This document shows positions 1-9,136 of a stretch of 25,765 nt of DNA, piece by piece. A model generated the notes under the pieces. It was not told the DNA's origin. It searched no databases and saw nothing but the letters and a program-made list of their open reading frames with translations. Source of the stretch: an uncultured Bacilli bacterium (GTDB taxonomy: Bacteria > Bacillota_I > Bacilli_A > RF39 > UBA660); contig CAJUJA010000013.1 in assembly GCA_910586635.1 (NCBI GenBank), positions 677-26,441 on the forward strand, written 5' to 3'. Within the stretch, counting starts at the first letter, position 1. Each line of letters starts with the position of its first letter. Position numbers and translations under genes: made by a program.

Positions 1-2
1 AT

Positions 3-1427
3 AAATTATTAAAGGAAAAGAAAATAACGCCAGTAGATTTAGTAAATGAAGCTTTTGAAAATATCGAAAATAATAAGAATTTAAATGCTTATATTACATT
101 AAATAAAGAAGAAGCCTTAAGGCAGGCAGAGAGTTTAATAGATATGGAAGTAGATAATATTTTATTTGGACTTCCTATTGCAGTTAAAGATAATATTATA
201 ACGAAGGGATTGAGAACAACCTGTGCTTCCCACATGTTAGATGAATTTATTCCCATTTATAATGCAACCGTGGTAGAAAAGATAAGAAAAAAGAATATGA
301 TTATCATCGGCAAAACCAATATGGATGAATTCGCTATGGGCTCAAGCAGTAGAACTAGTTATTTTGGAGCTCCTAAAAATCCATGGAATAAGAAAAAAAT
401 TTCCGGTGGATCATCAGGTGGCTCTGCAACAACTATAGCAGCAAGGGATCTTTTATTTGCTCTAGGAAGTGATACAGGAGGATCCATTAGACAACCAGCT
501 AGTTATACAGGAATAGTAGGAATGAAACCTACTTATGGTAGAGTATCTAGATTTGGATTAGTTGCTTTTGCATCAAGTCTAGACCAAATTGGACCAATGA
601 CAAAAAATGTCTATGAAAATGCCCTTCTTTTAAATGCAATCGTTGGAAAAGATGAAAAAGATCTAACTAGTGCTAATCAGATGGAAGAGGATTTTACTAG
701 ATTAATTGGGCAAGATATTAAGAATATGAAAATAGCAGTTCCAAATTTCTTTATGAGTGATATAGTAGATGAAGAAATCAGGAACAAAGTAGAAGAAATA
801 ATTAAAATGCTAGAAAACAGTGGAGCAGTAGTTGACTATATAGATGTAAAATATCTTGAAAATACAGTAACATTATATCAAATTATTGCAATGGGAGAGG
901 CAAGTTCAAACTTAGCTAGATTTGATGGAATTCGATATGGGTATTCTAAAGAAAACCCAAAGAATATAGAACAGTTATATTATAAAACAAGAGCAGAAGG
1001 ATTTGGAGAGGAAGTAAAAAGAAGAATCATGGTAGGTTCTTACTTATTAAGTGGCGAAAATGCTAAAACTTATTACAATAAGGCCTTATCTATTCGAGAT
1101 GATATGAGAAAAGAATTCCTTAATGTCTTCAAAGATTATGACTTAATAATAGGACCAACTACCACTACAACTGCCTACAACCTAGATGATTCGATGGATG
1201 ATCCTAGTAAAAGTTTTATGGATGACGTTTTAGTAATTCCAGCTAATATGGCGGGACTTCCTGGGTTGAATCTCCCAATTGGATTTGATTACTCTCATAT
1301 GCCAATAGGCCTTCATATTATCGGAAACTCTTTTGAGGAAGCAAAAATCTATCATCTAGCTAGTTTTATAGAAAAAGAACTAGGGCTAGATTTAAATCCC
1401 AATTTAGGAGGTGAAGAGGTTGAGTAA
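3..1427 (+). CDS. gatA: Glutamyl/aspartyl-tRNA amidotransferase subunit A (5' end outside window)
   Basis: Amidase subunit of GatCAB. It releases ammonia from glutamine, which is used to convert Glu-tRNA(Gln) or Asp-tRNA(Asn) to the amidated form in the cytoplasm. The frame is open from base 3 with GatA-like sequence (LLKEKKITPVDLVNEAF) ahead of the first in-frame ATG at 144. That ATG is therefore internal, and about ten N-terminal residues lie outside the window. Counting from the ATG at 144, the amidase Ser-cisSer-Lys triad is visible: K15 in PIAVKDN, S90 in GGSSGGSA and S114 in GSDTGGSIRQPA. Their spacing matches well-studied GatA proteins. The visible length of about 474 residues fits the family. 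The stop overlaps the gatB start by 8 nt, indicating translational coupling. gatC would be expected just upstream but is not in view. Confidence 0.97.
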   Translation, partial: KLLKEKKITPVDLVNEAFENIENNKNLNAYITLNKEEALRQAESLIDMEVDNILFGLPIAVKDNIITKGLRTTCASHMLDEFIPIYNATVVEKIRKKNMIIIGKTNMDEFAMGSSSRTSYFGAPKNPWNKKKISGGSSGGSATTIAARDLLFALGSDTGGSIRQPASYTGIVGMKPTYGRVSRFGLVAFASSLDQIGPMTKNVYENALLLNAIVGKDEKDLTSANQMEEDFTRLIGQDIKNMKIAVPNFFMSDIVDEEIRNKVEEIIKMLENSGAVVDYIDVKYLENTVTLYQIIAMGEASSNLARFDGIRYGYSKENPKNIEQLYYKTRAEGFGEEVKRRIMVGSYLLSGENAKTYYNKALSIRDDMRKEFLNVFKDYDLIIGPTTTTTAYNLDDSMDDPSKSFMDDVLVIPANMAGLPGLNLPIGFDYSHMPIGLHIIGNSFEEAKIYHLASFIEKELGLDLNPNLGGEEVE

Positions 1428-2844
1428 ATATATTCCAACAATAGGAATTGAAGTTCATGTAGAGTTAAAAACAAACACCAAAATATTCTCATCATCTAAA
1501 AATGGATATGGAGAAAGTGCTAATTCCTTAACCAATGTAATTGATTTAGGTTATCCAGGAACCTTACCTACACTAAATGAAGAAGTAATTAATTTAGCAA
1601 TAAAGGCAGCAACGATTCTAAATTGTAAGATAAGACGTCAAATGCATTTTGATAGAAAAAATTACTTTTATCCAGATAATCCAAAAAATTATCAAATTAC
1701 TCAAGCAAGAACTCCAATTGGTTATGATGGTTATGTAGAAATTGAGGTAAATGGGGAAAGAAAAAAAATCTTTATTGAAGAAATGCATATCGAGGAGGAT
1801 ACCTGTAAAAGTGCCCATCGTGGAGGGGTTAGTTTACTAGACTTTAATAGGGCAGGTGTCCCTTTAATTGAAATTGTTACAAAAGCTTGCATATCGAGTA
1901 GTGAAGAGGCAAAACTTTATTTAGAAAAATTAAAAGAGCTTTTATTTTATGGAGATATATCAGACTGTAAGATGGAAGAGGGATCGATGAGGTGTGATGC
2001 AAATGTATCTATTAGGGAAAATGTGAAAGATCCATTAGGAGTAAAATGTGAAATAAAAAATATCGGTTCCATTTCAAACGTGGCAATTGCTATAGAAAAG
2101 GAAATTGAAAGACAAGAAAAATTAGTAGATAATCACGAAACTTTTCAAGAACAAACTCGTCGTTTTGATGATAAATTAAATGATACTATTTTAATGCGTG
2201 TGAAAGAAACTGGTAATGATTACAGATATTTTCCCGAACCAGATATCCCTTATGTTGAATTAACTGATCAGATGATATCATCAGCCGTTACTTCTATACC
2301 AATGCTTCCAGATGAAAGAAGAAAATTATATATTTCAAGAGGGGTATCAGAGATAAATGCAAATAAATTAATTGCAAATCGAAGTTTAAGCGATTACTTA
2401 AATCAGTTCATAGATACCAGCTTAAGTTTTAAAGAAGCAGTTAATCTATTACTAGGGGATATATCAGGATATTTAAATAAAAATGAAAAAACCATTTATG
2501 ATACGACTCTCACTAAGGAAAAGTTTCTAGACTTGATAAAGAAAATGGAAGAAAATACCTTAACCAGTAAAAATTTGAAAGACATATTGAAACAAATACT
2601 GGAAAGCGAAGATTCCATTGATACTATAATAAAAAAGTGTAATATTTCTAATATTACAGATACTAAAATGCTAGAGGATATTGTTCTAAAAATAATCAAT
2701 GAAAATGAGGAAAGCGTACAGGACTATAAGGCAGGAAAGGATAGAGCAATTAAATATCTAATGGGCCAGATTATGAAGGAGACTAGGGGTAGTGCGAATC
2801 CACAGATAGTAAATAAAATTTTAATTCGTGAATTAAATAAGTAA
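1420..2844 (+). CDS. gatB: Aspartyl/glutamyl-tRNA amidotransferase subunit B
   Basis: tRNA-binding and kinase-like subunit of GatCAB. It activates the carboxylate of mischarged tRNA and receives ammonia from GatA. The N-terminus IGIEVHVELKT, the motif DFNRAGVPLIEIVT and the segment YRYFPEPDIPY are GatB hallmarks. The C-terminal helical YqeY-like tail (about residues 330-474) ends in GSANPQIVNKIL. The length of 474 aa is normal. The start is taken as TTG at 1420: AGGAGGTGA at 1406-1414 sits 5 nt upstream of it. The in-frame GTG at 1411 lies inside that ribosome binding site and cannot be the start. Translation is coupled to gatA. Confidence 0.97.
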   Translation: MSKYIPTIGIEVHVELKTNTKIFSSSKNGYGESANSLTNVIDLGYPGTLPTLNEEVINLAIKAATILNCKIRRQMHFDRKNYFYPDNPKNYQITQARTPIGYDGYVEIEVNGERKKIFIEEMHIEEDTCKSAHRGGVSLLDFNRAGVPLIEIVTKACISSSEEAKLYLEKLKELLFYGDISDCKMEEGSMRCDANVSIRENVKDPLGVKCEIKNIGSISNVAIAIEKEIERQEKLVDNHETFQEQTRRFDDKLNDTILMRVKETGNDYRYFPEPDIPYVELTDQMISSAVTSIPMLPDERRKLYISRGVSEINANKLIANRSLSDYLNQFIDTSLSFKEAVNLLLGDISGYLNKNEKTIYDTTLTKEKFLDLIKKMEENTLTSKNLKDILKQILESEDSIDTIIKKCNISNITDTKMLEDIVLKIINENEESVQDYKAGKDRAIKYLMGQIMKETRGSANPQIVNKILIRELNK

Positions 2845-2873
2845 TTGAAAACATAAAATACATAGTGTATAAT
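2845..2873 (+). promoter_or_regulatory. Sigma-A promoter for the 2897-6254 gene group
   Basis: TTGAAA at 2845-2850, a 17-nt spacer, then a perfect TATAAT at 2868-2873, beginning directly after the gatB stop. The predicted transcript start near 2880 leaves a leader of about 17 nt before the ATG at 2897. No hairpin terminator separates gatB from this promoter. Confidence 0.85.
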
Positions 2874-2896
2874 AAAAATACTAGGATGTGAATAAG

Positions 2897-3361
2897 ATGA
2901 AAAAATATATGAAAGATCATAAAATTGTAGTCGTTGCAGTAATATTCTTATTAATATTAATTGTACTTGCTTTTGTTGTGAAAATGACCTTTTTTACAAA
3001 TAGTGGAAATATATTTTATGGAGACCGCTTAAAAGGAATTAAAGAAGTAAAGATAACTTCTAGTCAGCAGAAAAGTATCACTTCTACATTGAAAGATGAT
3101 AGTGCCGTCAAAGAGGCAAAGTATTCTTTACAAGGAAAAATTGTAAATATCATCATAACAGTAAATGATGATATAGGGATAGATACAGCGAAGTCATTAG
3201 CACCTAAAATATTGGATAATTTAGATGATGATCAAAAGAAATTTTATGATATTCAAGTGTTCATTAAAAAGAATAATGAAGCAACAGATTTTCCGATTAT
3301 AGGGTACAAACAAAACAAAAAAGATAGCTTTGTTTGGACAAAAGATAGGGCGGCGAGTTAA
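2897..3361 (+). CDS. Small membrane-anchored protein of unknown function
   Basis: A 154-residue protein. The start is ATG 2897, since AGGATG at 2883-2888 gives workable spacing, while the earlier in-frame GTG at 2888 is too close to that site. It has a short basic N-terminus, one hydrophobic segment (about residues 9-30), then an extracytoplasmic domain of about 120 residues with mixed beta/alpha character and many charged residues. There is no lipobox and no cysteine. I do not recognise the family. It is the first gene after a strong promoter and lies 3 nt before the solute-binding/GGDEF gene, so the two are probably co-transcribed. A role beside that sensor or in the envelope is inference from position only. 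Confidence 0.8.
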   Translation: MKKYMKDHKIVVVAVIFLLILIVLAFVVKMTFFTNSGNIFYGDRLKGIKEVKITSSQQKSITSTLKDDSAVKEAKYSLQGKIVNIIITVNDDIGIDTAKSLAPKILDNLDDDQKKFYDIQVFIKKNNEATDFPIIGYKQNKKDSFVWTKDRAAS

Positions 3362-3364
3362 TTT

Positions 3365-5407
3365 ATGAAAAAGAAGTTATTAATCATACCAATTGCAATA
3401 GCAGCTCTTGCTTTTATATTTGTATATAGATATTACAACCATGAAGATAAAAGTACTACCTTAACAGTAAGCGAAAAGAAATGGGTCCAAGATAATAGTA
3501 GAAAAACTATTGATATTGAAGTTGTAAATGATTACCCGATTTATGGTATGGATGGAAAAGGTGTTTTTTACGATTTCGTTGATGACTTTAGTAAAAATGT
3601 TGGGCTAGAATTTAATAAAATCCCATATTTAAAAGAAAGTGAAACTACAACAGATAGCCTTAGATTCCAAATTCTAGATAATGATCAAAAGTTAGCAAAA
3701 AATGATTTATTATTATTTGAGGACTATTATATTGCAATTGGAAAGAATTATGAAAGAATCAATCGCATTAAAGATATAAAAGATGTTACTTTTGGTATAT
3801 TTGAGCAAGATGCAGAAACCTTAAAATACTATTTAAAATCAGCAACTGGAATTTCTTACAAGACCTATAATAATATAGAAGAAATTTATCAATCATTGGA
3901 TAAAAATCAAGTGAATATGATTATTATTCCAAATGTGATGTATATGGATAAAAATATTTCAAGTGATAAGTATTCAATTAATTATTATTTTACAGAAATT
4001 ACAAAAAAAGTAGTATTAACATTATCTAATAATAATGAGGAATTGAATAATATTGTAAGGAAATATTATACAAAATGGAAAGAGACTAGGTTTATTGAAC
4101 AATATGATAAGGAGTATTTTGATTATTATATAAAAGAAAATAACTTGACTTCTAAGGAAAAAGCTTCCTTAGTATCTAAAGTTTATACATATGGATATAT
4201 AGAAAATAAGCCATATGAAACTAAGAAAAATGGAAAGGTAGTAGGGATTGCAGGAGAATATATCAATAGGGTTTCTAGACTGTCAGATATTGAATTTAAG
4301 TATAAGAAGTATCCTAATAAAAAGAAGTTAGAAGAAGCAATAAAAAAGAAAGAAGTAGATATTTATTTTGATTATTATGGAATTACCAACAAAGGATATA
4401 CAGCAACTATTTCAACCTTTATTGAAGATTATGTGATTTTAGGTAGCAAAGATAATAATTACATTATTAATTCCTTTGAGAGCATTAGAAATAAGGATGT
4501 TGCGATGTTAAATAATAATTCTCTATATAACTATGTAAATAGTAATGCAAAAGCTTCTATTAAAACCTATGATAATATTAATGATTTAGCAGAGAAAGCC
4601 CAAGATCGGATTATTATAGTGGATCGAAATATTTATGATGAATACCAAAAATCAAAATTTAAAAATTATAATATATTATATATTGATACTATGATGAATG
4701 ACTATAAATTTATGGTAAAAAGTTCAAATAAGACATTTTATAACTTGGTAAATTATATCATTAATACGAACTCATATTATAATTACAAAAATAGCGGACT
4801 AGATATGTTAAATAAGTCTTTTCTAGAAGAGAAGAGTTTTGAGCAAATTTATATAGTAATTTTACTGATTATATTTTTACCAATTATAATAGCGGTTATT
4901 ATATATTTCATGTTTAAGAAGAAAAAAGAAAAAAAGAAAGTAGTTATTACAGATAAGCAGAAATATATTGATATGTTAACATCATTGAAAAATCGTAATT
5001 ACTTAAATACTAAAATGCCCGAATGGGAATCATCTAAAGTATTTCCACAAGCAATTGTTATTATTGATTTAAATAACGTAAAATATGTAAATGACAATTA
5101 TGGACATGAAGAGGGGGATCAGTTAATTGTAGAAGCAGCAGGAATTTTAGTAAACACTCAACTTGAAAATAGTGAGATTATTCGTACAGATGGTAATGAA
5201 TTCTTGATTTACTTAGTAGGATATAGTGAAAGACAAATCTCTGCTTATACTAAAAAATTATCTAAAGAATTAAAAAAATTACCTCATGAATTTGGAGCTG
5301 GGGTAGGATTTAGTATGATTACAGATGAAATTAAAACCTTAGATGATGCAATTAATGAAGCAACGCTGGAAATGGTTACGGATAAAGAAGAATACAATAA
5401 GGGATGA
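3365..5407 (+). CDS. Membrane sensor with twin solute-binding-like domains and a degenerate GGDEF domain
   Basis: 680 residues. An N-terminal membrane segment or uncleaved signal (about 5-21) leads to two tandem regions resembling family-3 periplasmic solute-binding folds (about 45-255 and 268-480). A second membrane helix follows (about 494-516), then a basic linker and a cytoplasmic GGDEF-type domain (about 530-675). This is a one-protein transmembrane receptor layout. The GGDEF domain keeps the metal-site Asp (D568 in VIIDLNN) and VNDNYGHEEGD, but the signature reads RTDGNEF (607-613) in place of RxGGDEF. The first Gly is Asp and the catalytic acidic residue is Asn. No RxxD inhibitory site is seen just upstream. 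Diguanylate cyclase activity is therefore doubtful; it may bind nucleotide or act as a pseudo-enzyme. It follows a small membrane protein by 3 nt and precedes the YihY gene by 4 nt. Confidence 0.85.
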   Translation: MKKKLLIIPIAIAALAFIFVYRYYNHEDKSTTLTVSEKKWVQDNSRKTIDIEVVNDYPIYGMDGKGVFYDFVDDFSKNVGLEFNKIPYLKESETTTDSLRFQILDNDQKLAKNDLLLFEDYYIAIGKNYERINRIKDIKDVTFGIFEQDAETLKYYLKSATGISYKTYNNIEEIYQSLDKNQVNMIIIPNVMYMDKNISSDKYSINYYFTEITKKVVLTLSNNNEELNNIVRKYYTKWKETRFIEQYDKEYFDYYIKENNLTSKEKASLVSKVYTYGYIENKPYETKKNGKVVGIAGEYINRVSRLSDIEFKYKKYPNKKKLEEAIKKKEVDIYFDYYGITNKGYTATISTFIEDYVILGSKDNNYIINSFESIRNKDVAMLNNNSLYNYVNSNAKASIKTYDNINDLAEKAQDRIIIVDRNIYDEYQKSKFKNYNILYIDTMMNDYKFMVKSSNKTFYNLVNYIINTNSYYNYKNSGLDMLNKSFLEEKSFEQIYIVILLIIFLPIIIAVIIYFMFKKKKEKKKVVITDKQKYIDMLTSLKNRNYLNTKMPEWESSKVFPQAIVIIDLNNVKYVNDNYGHEEGDQLIVEAAGILVNTQLENSEIIRTDGNEFLIYLVGYSERQISAYTKKLSKELKKLPHEFGAGVGFSMITDEIKTLDDAINEATLEMVTDKEEYNKG

Positions 5408-5411
5408 TAGT

Positions 5412-6254
5412 ATGATAGAGCGAGTTAGAAATTTTTTAAAAAAAGTAATGATGTATATTGCTAGACCTTATATGAGAATATTACCAGGACAACTCGCTTT
5501 TTTCTTTGTTGTTTCCCTAATTCCTTTAATAGCCTTAGTAGGTACGATAGCAGGTTATATGTCAGTATCAGTGGATGAAGTGAATCATATCTTAGATTCT
5601 GTTTTGCCTTTCGATGTGACAGATAACTTTATTACCTTTGTTTCTGGAAAAGGAATAACATTCAATATTGCTATCTTTTTTATTTCTGCTTTTATTTTAG
5701 CATCTAATGGTGCTCATTCTATGATTATTACCTCTAATGAAATTTACATGATTAATAGTAATAGTGTATTTAAAAGAAGAATGAAAGCAATTATTATGAC
5801 AGTAGTATTAGTATTACTATTATTATTTCTATTAATTGTTCCGGTATTTGGCGATATTATCTTTAATATTTTAACCGGAGTACATGATAGAAATAAAATA
5901 GATCTAGCTTATGGAATTTATAAGATATTCCAATACCCCATTACTATAATCCTCGTTTTTTATGGAATTAAACTTCTATATGTGATGTCTCCCGATAGAG
6001 ATATTAAACCTAAAACAACCAATACAGGGGCAATCTTTACAACCTTAGGTTGGATTATAGCTACTAAGATTTATTCTATTTATGCAGGTAGTTTTTCTAA
6101 TTATAATATTTTTTATGGCAGTATCTCTAATATTTTATTCCTATTAATGTGGGTATACATTTTATCCTATATCTTTGTATTAGGAATGGCTTTTAATGCC
6201 AGTAATACAGAGGAAGATGACTTTAAAACGATGCAAATGACTTTAAGAAAATAA
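5412..6254 (+). CDS. YihY/BrkB family inner-membrane protein
   Basis: 280-residue polytopic protein with about six hydrophobic segments (near 26-48, 83-100, 125-147, 172-193, 204-225 and 237-262). LAFFFVVSLIPLIALVG near the N-terminus and the last two helices, including NIFYGSISNILFLLMWVY and a terminal GMAFNA, match the YihY/BrkB (UPF0761) family. Members are often annotated 'virulence factor BrkB' or ribonuclease BN, but RNase BN is in fact a different gene product and the biochemical role is unsettled. The start is ATG 5412, preceded by AAGGGATGA; an upstream in-frame ATG at 5343 lies within the previous gene and is rejected. The final codons form one arm of the transcription terminator. 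Confidence 0.9.
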   Translation: MIERVRNFLKKVMMYIARPYMRILPGQLAFFFVVSLIPLIALVGTIAGYMSVSVDEVNHILDSVLPFDVTDNFITFVSGKGITFNIAIFFISAFILASNGAHSMIITSNEIYMINSNSVFKRRMKAIIMTVVLVLLLLFLLIVPVFGDIIFNILTGVHDRNKIDLAYGIYKIFQYPITIILVFYGIKLLYVMSPDRDIKPKTTNTGAIFTTLGWIIATKIYSIYAGSFSNYNIFYGSISNILFLLMWVYILSYIFVLGMAFNASNTEEDDFKTMQMTLRK

Positions 6255-6270
6255 AGTCATTTTTATATTT
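6235..6270 (+). terminator. Intrinsic terminator overlapping the 3' end of the YihY gene
   Basis: Perfect 11-bp inverted repeat AAATGACTTTA (6235-6245) / TAAAGTCATTT (6252-6262) with a 6-nt loop, followed by a T-rich run. The left arm encodes the last residues of the protein and the stop TAA (6252-6254) opens the right arm. Confidence 0.85.
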
Positions 6271-6277
6271 GAAAGAA

Positions 6278-6306
6278 TTGAAAATTACATTTAACAGTGC
6301 TATAAT
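6278..6306 (+). promoter_or_regulatory. Sigma-A promoter for the LTA-synthase-family gene
   Basis: TTGAAA at 6278-6283, a 17-nt spacer and TATAAT at 6301-6306, directly after the preceding terminator. The predicted start near 6313 leaves only about 14 nt of leader, which holds the GCGAGGTTAG ribosome binding site before ATG 6327. Confidence 0.87.
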
Positions 6307-6326
6307 ATAGTAAGCGAGGTTAGATC

Positions 6327-8402
6327 ATGAAAAAAAGAATAATAAAACAAAAGGATAGGGTTATCAAATTTTTAAGGCTAGTAAAAACAGAGCATCTTAT
6401 AAAAAAATACATTCATAATAATGTTTTATTTATTACATTTGTTTTGACTTGCGTATTTAATTCAACAATGCTTAGATTTCTTACTATGCATTTACTAGAA
6501 AATTATTTATCAATAAAACCCATTTTAGCGGATACAGCTATTTTAGTAATAGTAGGATCCTTTGGTTATTTATTAAAACCTAAAAATAGATTTGGTTATT
6601 ATTTAACACTTAATATTTTATTTTCAGCCCTTTGTATGATTAATTCTATTTATTATACATTTTATACCTCATTTGCTTCTGTATCTATGTTGTCCCTTAC
6701 ACAATATATTGCATCTGTTGGAGATGCAGTGGTAGAAAACGTTTTACAATTAAAAGATATTATTTATATTTTAGGACCTATTATTTTAATTATTGTTCAC
6801 ATCAGATTAAAGAAAAAAAACTATTATAGAAAAATAGAAATAAAATCGGAACGAAAGAGAAAAACAATGAGGACCTTGATTGCGGGTTGCATAATTGCTG
6901 TTTTATTCACGATTTCCCTATCTGCACTAGATATCAGTAGATTTGCTAAACAGTGGAATAGAGAATATGTAGTAATGAAGTTTGGAATTTATATTTATCA
7001 ATTAAATGATGTTATTACTTCCGTTCAACCTAAAATTAATTCTTTATTTGGATATGATAAAGCAATGAAGGAATTTAAAGAGTATTATAAAGATACAAAA
7101 AAACAGCCAGAAAATGAGTATACAAATATATTCAAGGATAAAAATGTATTGGTAATTCATGCTGAGAGTATTCAAACGAATTTATTTGATTTAAGTTTTA
7201 ATGGAGTAGATGTAGTGCCTAACTTAAAAAAAATAGCAAGGGAAGGAATTTTCTTCTCTAACTTTTATCCACAAGTTAGTGTGGGAACTAGTAGCGATTC
7301 TGAATTAACATTTACTACCTCGTTACTCCCAACACAGAGTGGAACAGCATTTGTTTCTTATTTTGATAGAACTTATAATTCTATTCCGAAGATGATGAGT
7401 GATATGGAATATTATACTTTCAGTATGCATGCTAATAATGCTGACTTTTGGAATAGACGTGCTATGTATGAGCACTTAGGATATCAAAAATTCTATAGTA
7501 AAATAGATTATAATGTTACTAGTGAAAATACAATTGGTCTGGGGCTTTCAGATAAAGAGTTTTTTAAACAATCTATGCCTAAACTAAAGAAAATTAATGA
7601 GAAGCATGATAAATGGTATGGACTAATGATTATGTTATCAAATCATACACCATTTTCAGATGTAGAACATTACGGTGAATATGATGTTACAATGAAGGAG
7701 CAAGTTACCAAGGAGGATGGAACTACCGAAGAGATTGTACATCCCTATATGGAAAGTAGAAAATTAGGAAATTATTTTAAGTCCGCTCATTATGCAGACC
7801 AGGCAATCGGAGAATTATTTCAGGAATTAGAAGAAAATAAACTGTTAGATAATACAGTGATTATTATTTATGGAGATCATGATGCTAGACTTTCAAGAAG
7901 CGATTATGATTATATGTATAATTATGATAAGCAGACAGATTCTAAGTTAGATAAAGATCATCCAGATTATAAAGAATATGACTCTTATCAATATGAGTTA
8001 GGTAGAAAGGTTCCTTTCATTATTTGGACAAAGGATATGAAAACCACATCAATGAATAAGGAAATAAAAGATGTAATGGGAATGTATGATGTAATGCCGA
8101 CTTTAGGAAATATGTTTGGATTTTATAATAAATATCAATTGGGTCACGACATTTTTGATATTAAGTCTAATAATATTGTTGTATTTCCAACCGGTAATTG
8201 GGTTACTAATAAGATATATTATAACAGTCAAAAAGAAGAATATTTATCTTTAGATGGAAGTGCAATTAGTGAAGAAGAAATCACCAAAAATAGTGAGTAT
8301 ACTACAAAGTTGTTAAATCTATCAAATGATATCATAGTATATGACTTAATTGAAAGATATAAAGAGGAAAAAGACATCTTAACATATAAGGAGGGAAGCT
8401 AA
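6327..8402 (+). CDS. LTA synthase family protein (membrane sulfatase-fold phosphoglycerol transferase)
   Basis: 691 residues. A basic N-terminus is followed by about five membrane helices (near 32-50, 67-83, 92-113, 144-159 and 183-202), then a large extracellular sulfatase/alkaline-phosphatase-fold domain (about 270-620). The LtaS-type active site is visible: E280 in IHAES, nucleophile T321 in VGTSSDSE, H440 in SNHTPF, and D517/H518 in YGDHD. The family transfers glycerol-phosphate from phosphatidylglycerol to build lipoteichoic acid, or acts as a primase, on the outer face of the membrane. Which of these applies cannot be told here. It has its own promoter, and the next gene starts 2 nt after its stop. 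Confidence 0.93.
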   Translation: MKKRIIKQKDRVIKFLRLVKTEHLIKKYIHNNVLFITFVLTCVFNSTMLRFLTMHLLENYLSIKPILADTAILVIVGSFGYLLKPKNRFGYYLTLNILFSALCMINSIYYTFYTSFASVSMLSLTQYIASVGDAVVENVLQLKDIIYILGPIILIIVHIRLKKKNYYRKIEIKSERKRKTMRTLIAGCIIAVLFTISLSALDISRFAKQWNREYVVMKFGIYIYQLNDVITSVQPKINSLFGYDKAMKEFKEYYKDTKKQPENEYTNIFKDKNVLVIHAESIQTNLFDLSFNGVDVVPNLKKIAREGIFFSNFYPQVSVGTSSDSELTFTTSLLPTQSGTAFVSYFDRTYNSIPKMMSDMEYYTFSMHANNADFWNRRAMYEHLGYQKFYSKIDYNVTSENTIGLGLSDKEFFKQSMPKLKKINEKHDKWYGLMIMLSNHTPFSDVEHYGEYDVTMKEQVTKEDGTTEEIVHPYMESRKLGNYFKSAHYADQAIGELFQELEENKLLDNTVIIIYGDHDARLSRSDYDYMYNYDKQTDSKLDKDHPDYKEYDSYQYELGRKVPFIIWTKDMKTTSMNKEIKDVMGMYDVMPTLGNMFGFYNKYQLGHDIFDIKSNNIVVFPTGNWVTNKIYYNSQKEEYLSLDGSAISEEEITKNSEYTTKLLNLSNDIIVYDLIERYKEEKDILTYKEGS

Positions 8403-8404
8403 GT

Positions 8405-9079
8405 ATGTCAGCAAAAAGGGTGAAAAGAAAGCCAAAAAAGACATTCATTATACTATTATTGATTATTTTTATAGTAATAGTAGGTAGTATCTATTTCCTA
8501 TTTTTTAACCATAATCAAGTGAAAGAAACTAAAGTGGTATCTAAAATACCAGAATATGGTTATACATTAAAAAGTAATAAAAGTTCTTCTTATAAGAAAT
8601 TATTTCAAGAACTAAAACATGTTTTAGAAAAAGAAAAGGTAAATGAAAAGGAATATGCAAAGGTAATTACTAAAATGTTTATAACAGACTTTTTCTCACT
8701 AAATGATCATGTCGCAAAAACAGATGTTGGAGGAACAGATTTTATTTATGAATCAGCCTTAGAAAATTTTTTAATAAATGCAGAGGATACTCTATATAAA
8801 TATGTAGAGAGTAATATCTATAAACAAAGAAATCAAGAATTACCAACAGTGGATGAAATCACAATTGATAGTATTAAAACAATAGAATATACCTATGGAG
8901 AAGAAGGAATAGATGAAAAAGCTTACCAGATAACTGCTAGCTGGACTTATAAAAATAAAAGTACTGCAGATGGTTATCAAACAGAAGCTGTGTTTACTTA
9001 TATACATGAAGGAAAAAAACTTGTATTAGTGGAAGTTTCAGAAAGAAAAGTAGATGAGGAAGAAAATCAAGATGAATGA
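8405..9079 (+). CDS. Single-pass membrane protein of unknown function, paired with LTA synthase
   Basis: 224 residues. A strongly basic N-terminus (about 14 residues) and one hydrophobic helix (about 14-34) are followed by an extracytoplasmic alpha+beta domain of about 185 residues with an acidic C-terminal tail. The topology is a type II signal anchor; no cysteine lipobox is present. The later part has alternating strands (ITASWTYKN, TEAVFTYIHEG, LVLVEVSER), compatible with an NTF2-like or similar small beta-rich fold, but I do not recognise a named family. AAGGAGGGA lies in the end of the preceding gene and the gap is 2 nt, so it is translated from the same message as the LTA-synthase-type enzyme. 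A partner or modulator role is inference. Confidence 0.8.
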   Translation: MSAKRVKRKPKKTFIILLLIIFIVIVGSIYFLFFNHNQVKETKVVSKIPEYGYTLKSNKSSSYKKLFQELKHVLEKEKVNEKEYAKVITKMFITDFFSLNDHVAKTDVGGTDFIYESALENFLINAEDTLYKYVESNIYKQRNQELPTVDEITIDSIKTIEYTYGEEGIDEKAYQITASWTYKNKSTADGYQTEAVFTYIHEGKKLVLVEVSERKVDEEENQDE

Positions 9080-9136
9080 TTTTACTTCCTTTTTATATAA
9101 TTATAGTGTATGATAGAATAAAGGAGGAGAGTGAGT

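Noticed and set aside
1411..1419. GTG at 1411 as the gatB start
   Set aside because: It lies inside the AGGAGGTGA ribosome binding site that serves TTG 1420.
144..1427. ATG at 144 as the gatA start
   Set aside because: The frame is open and GatA-like from base 3; the true start is outside the window.
1618..2699. Minus-strand open frames of about 66 codons inside gatB
   Set aside because: No ribosome binding site, low-complexity hydrophobic translation, opposite a highly conserved gene.
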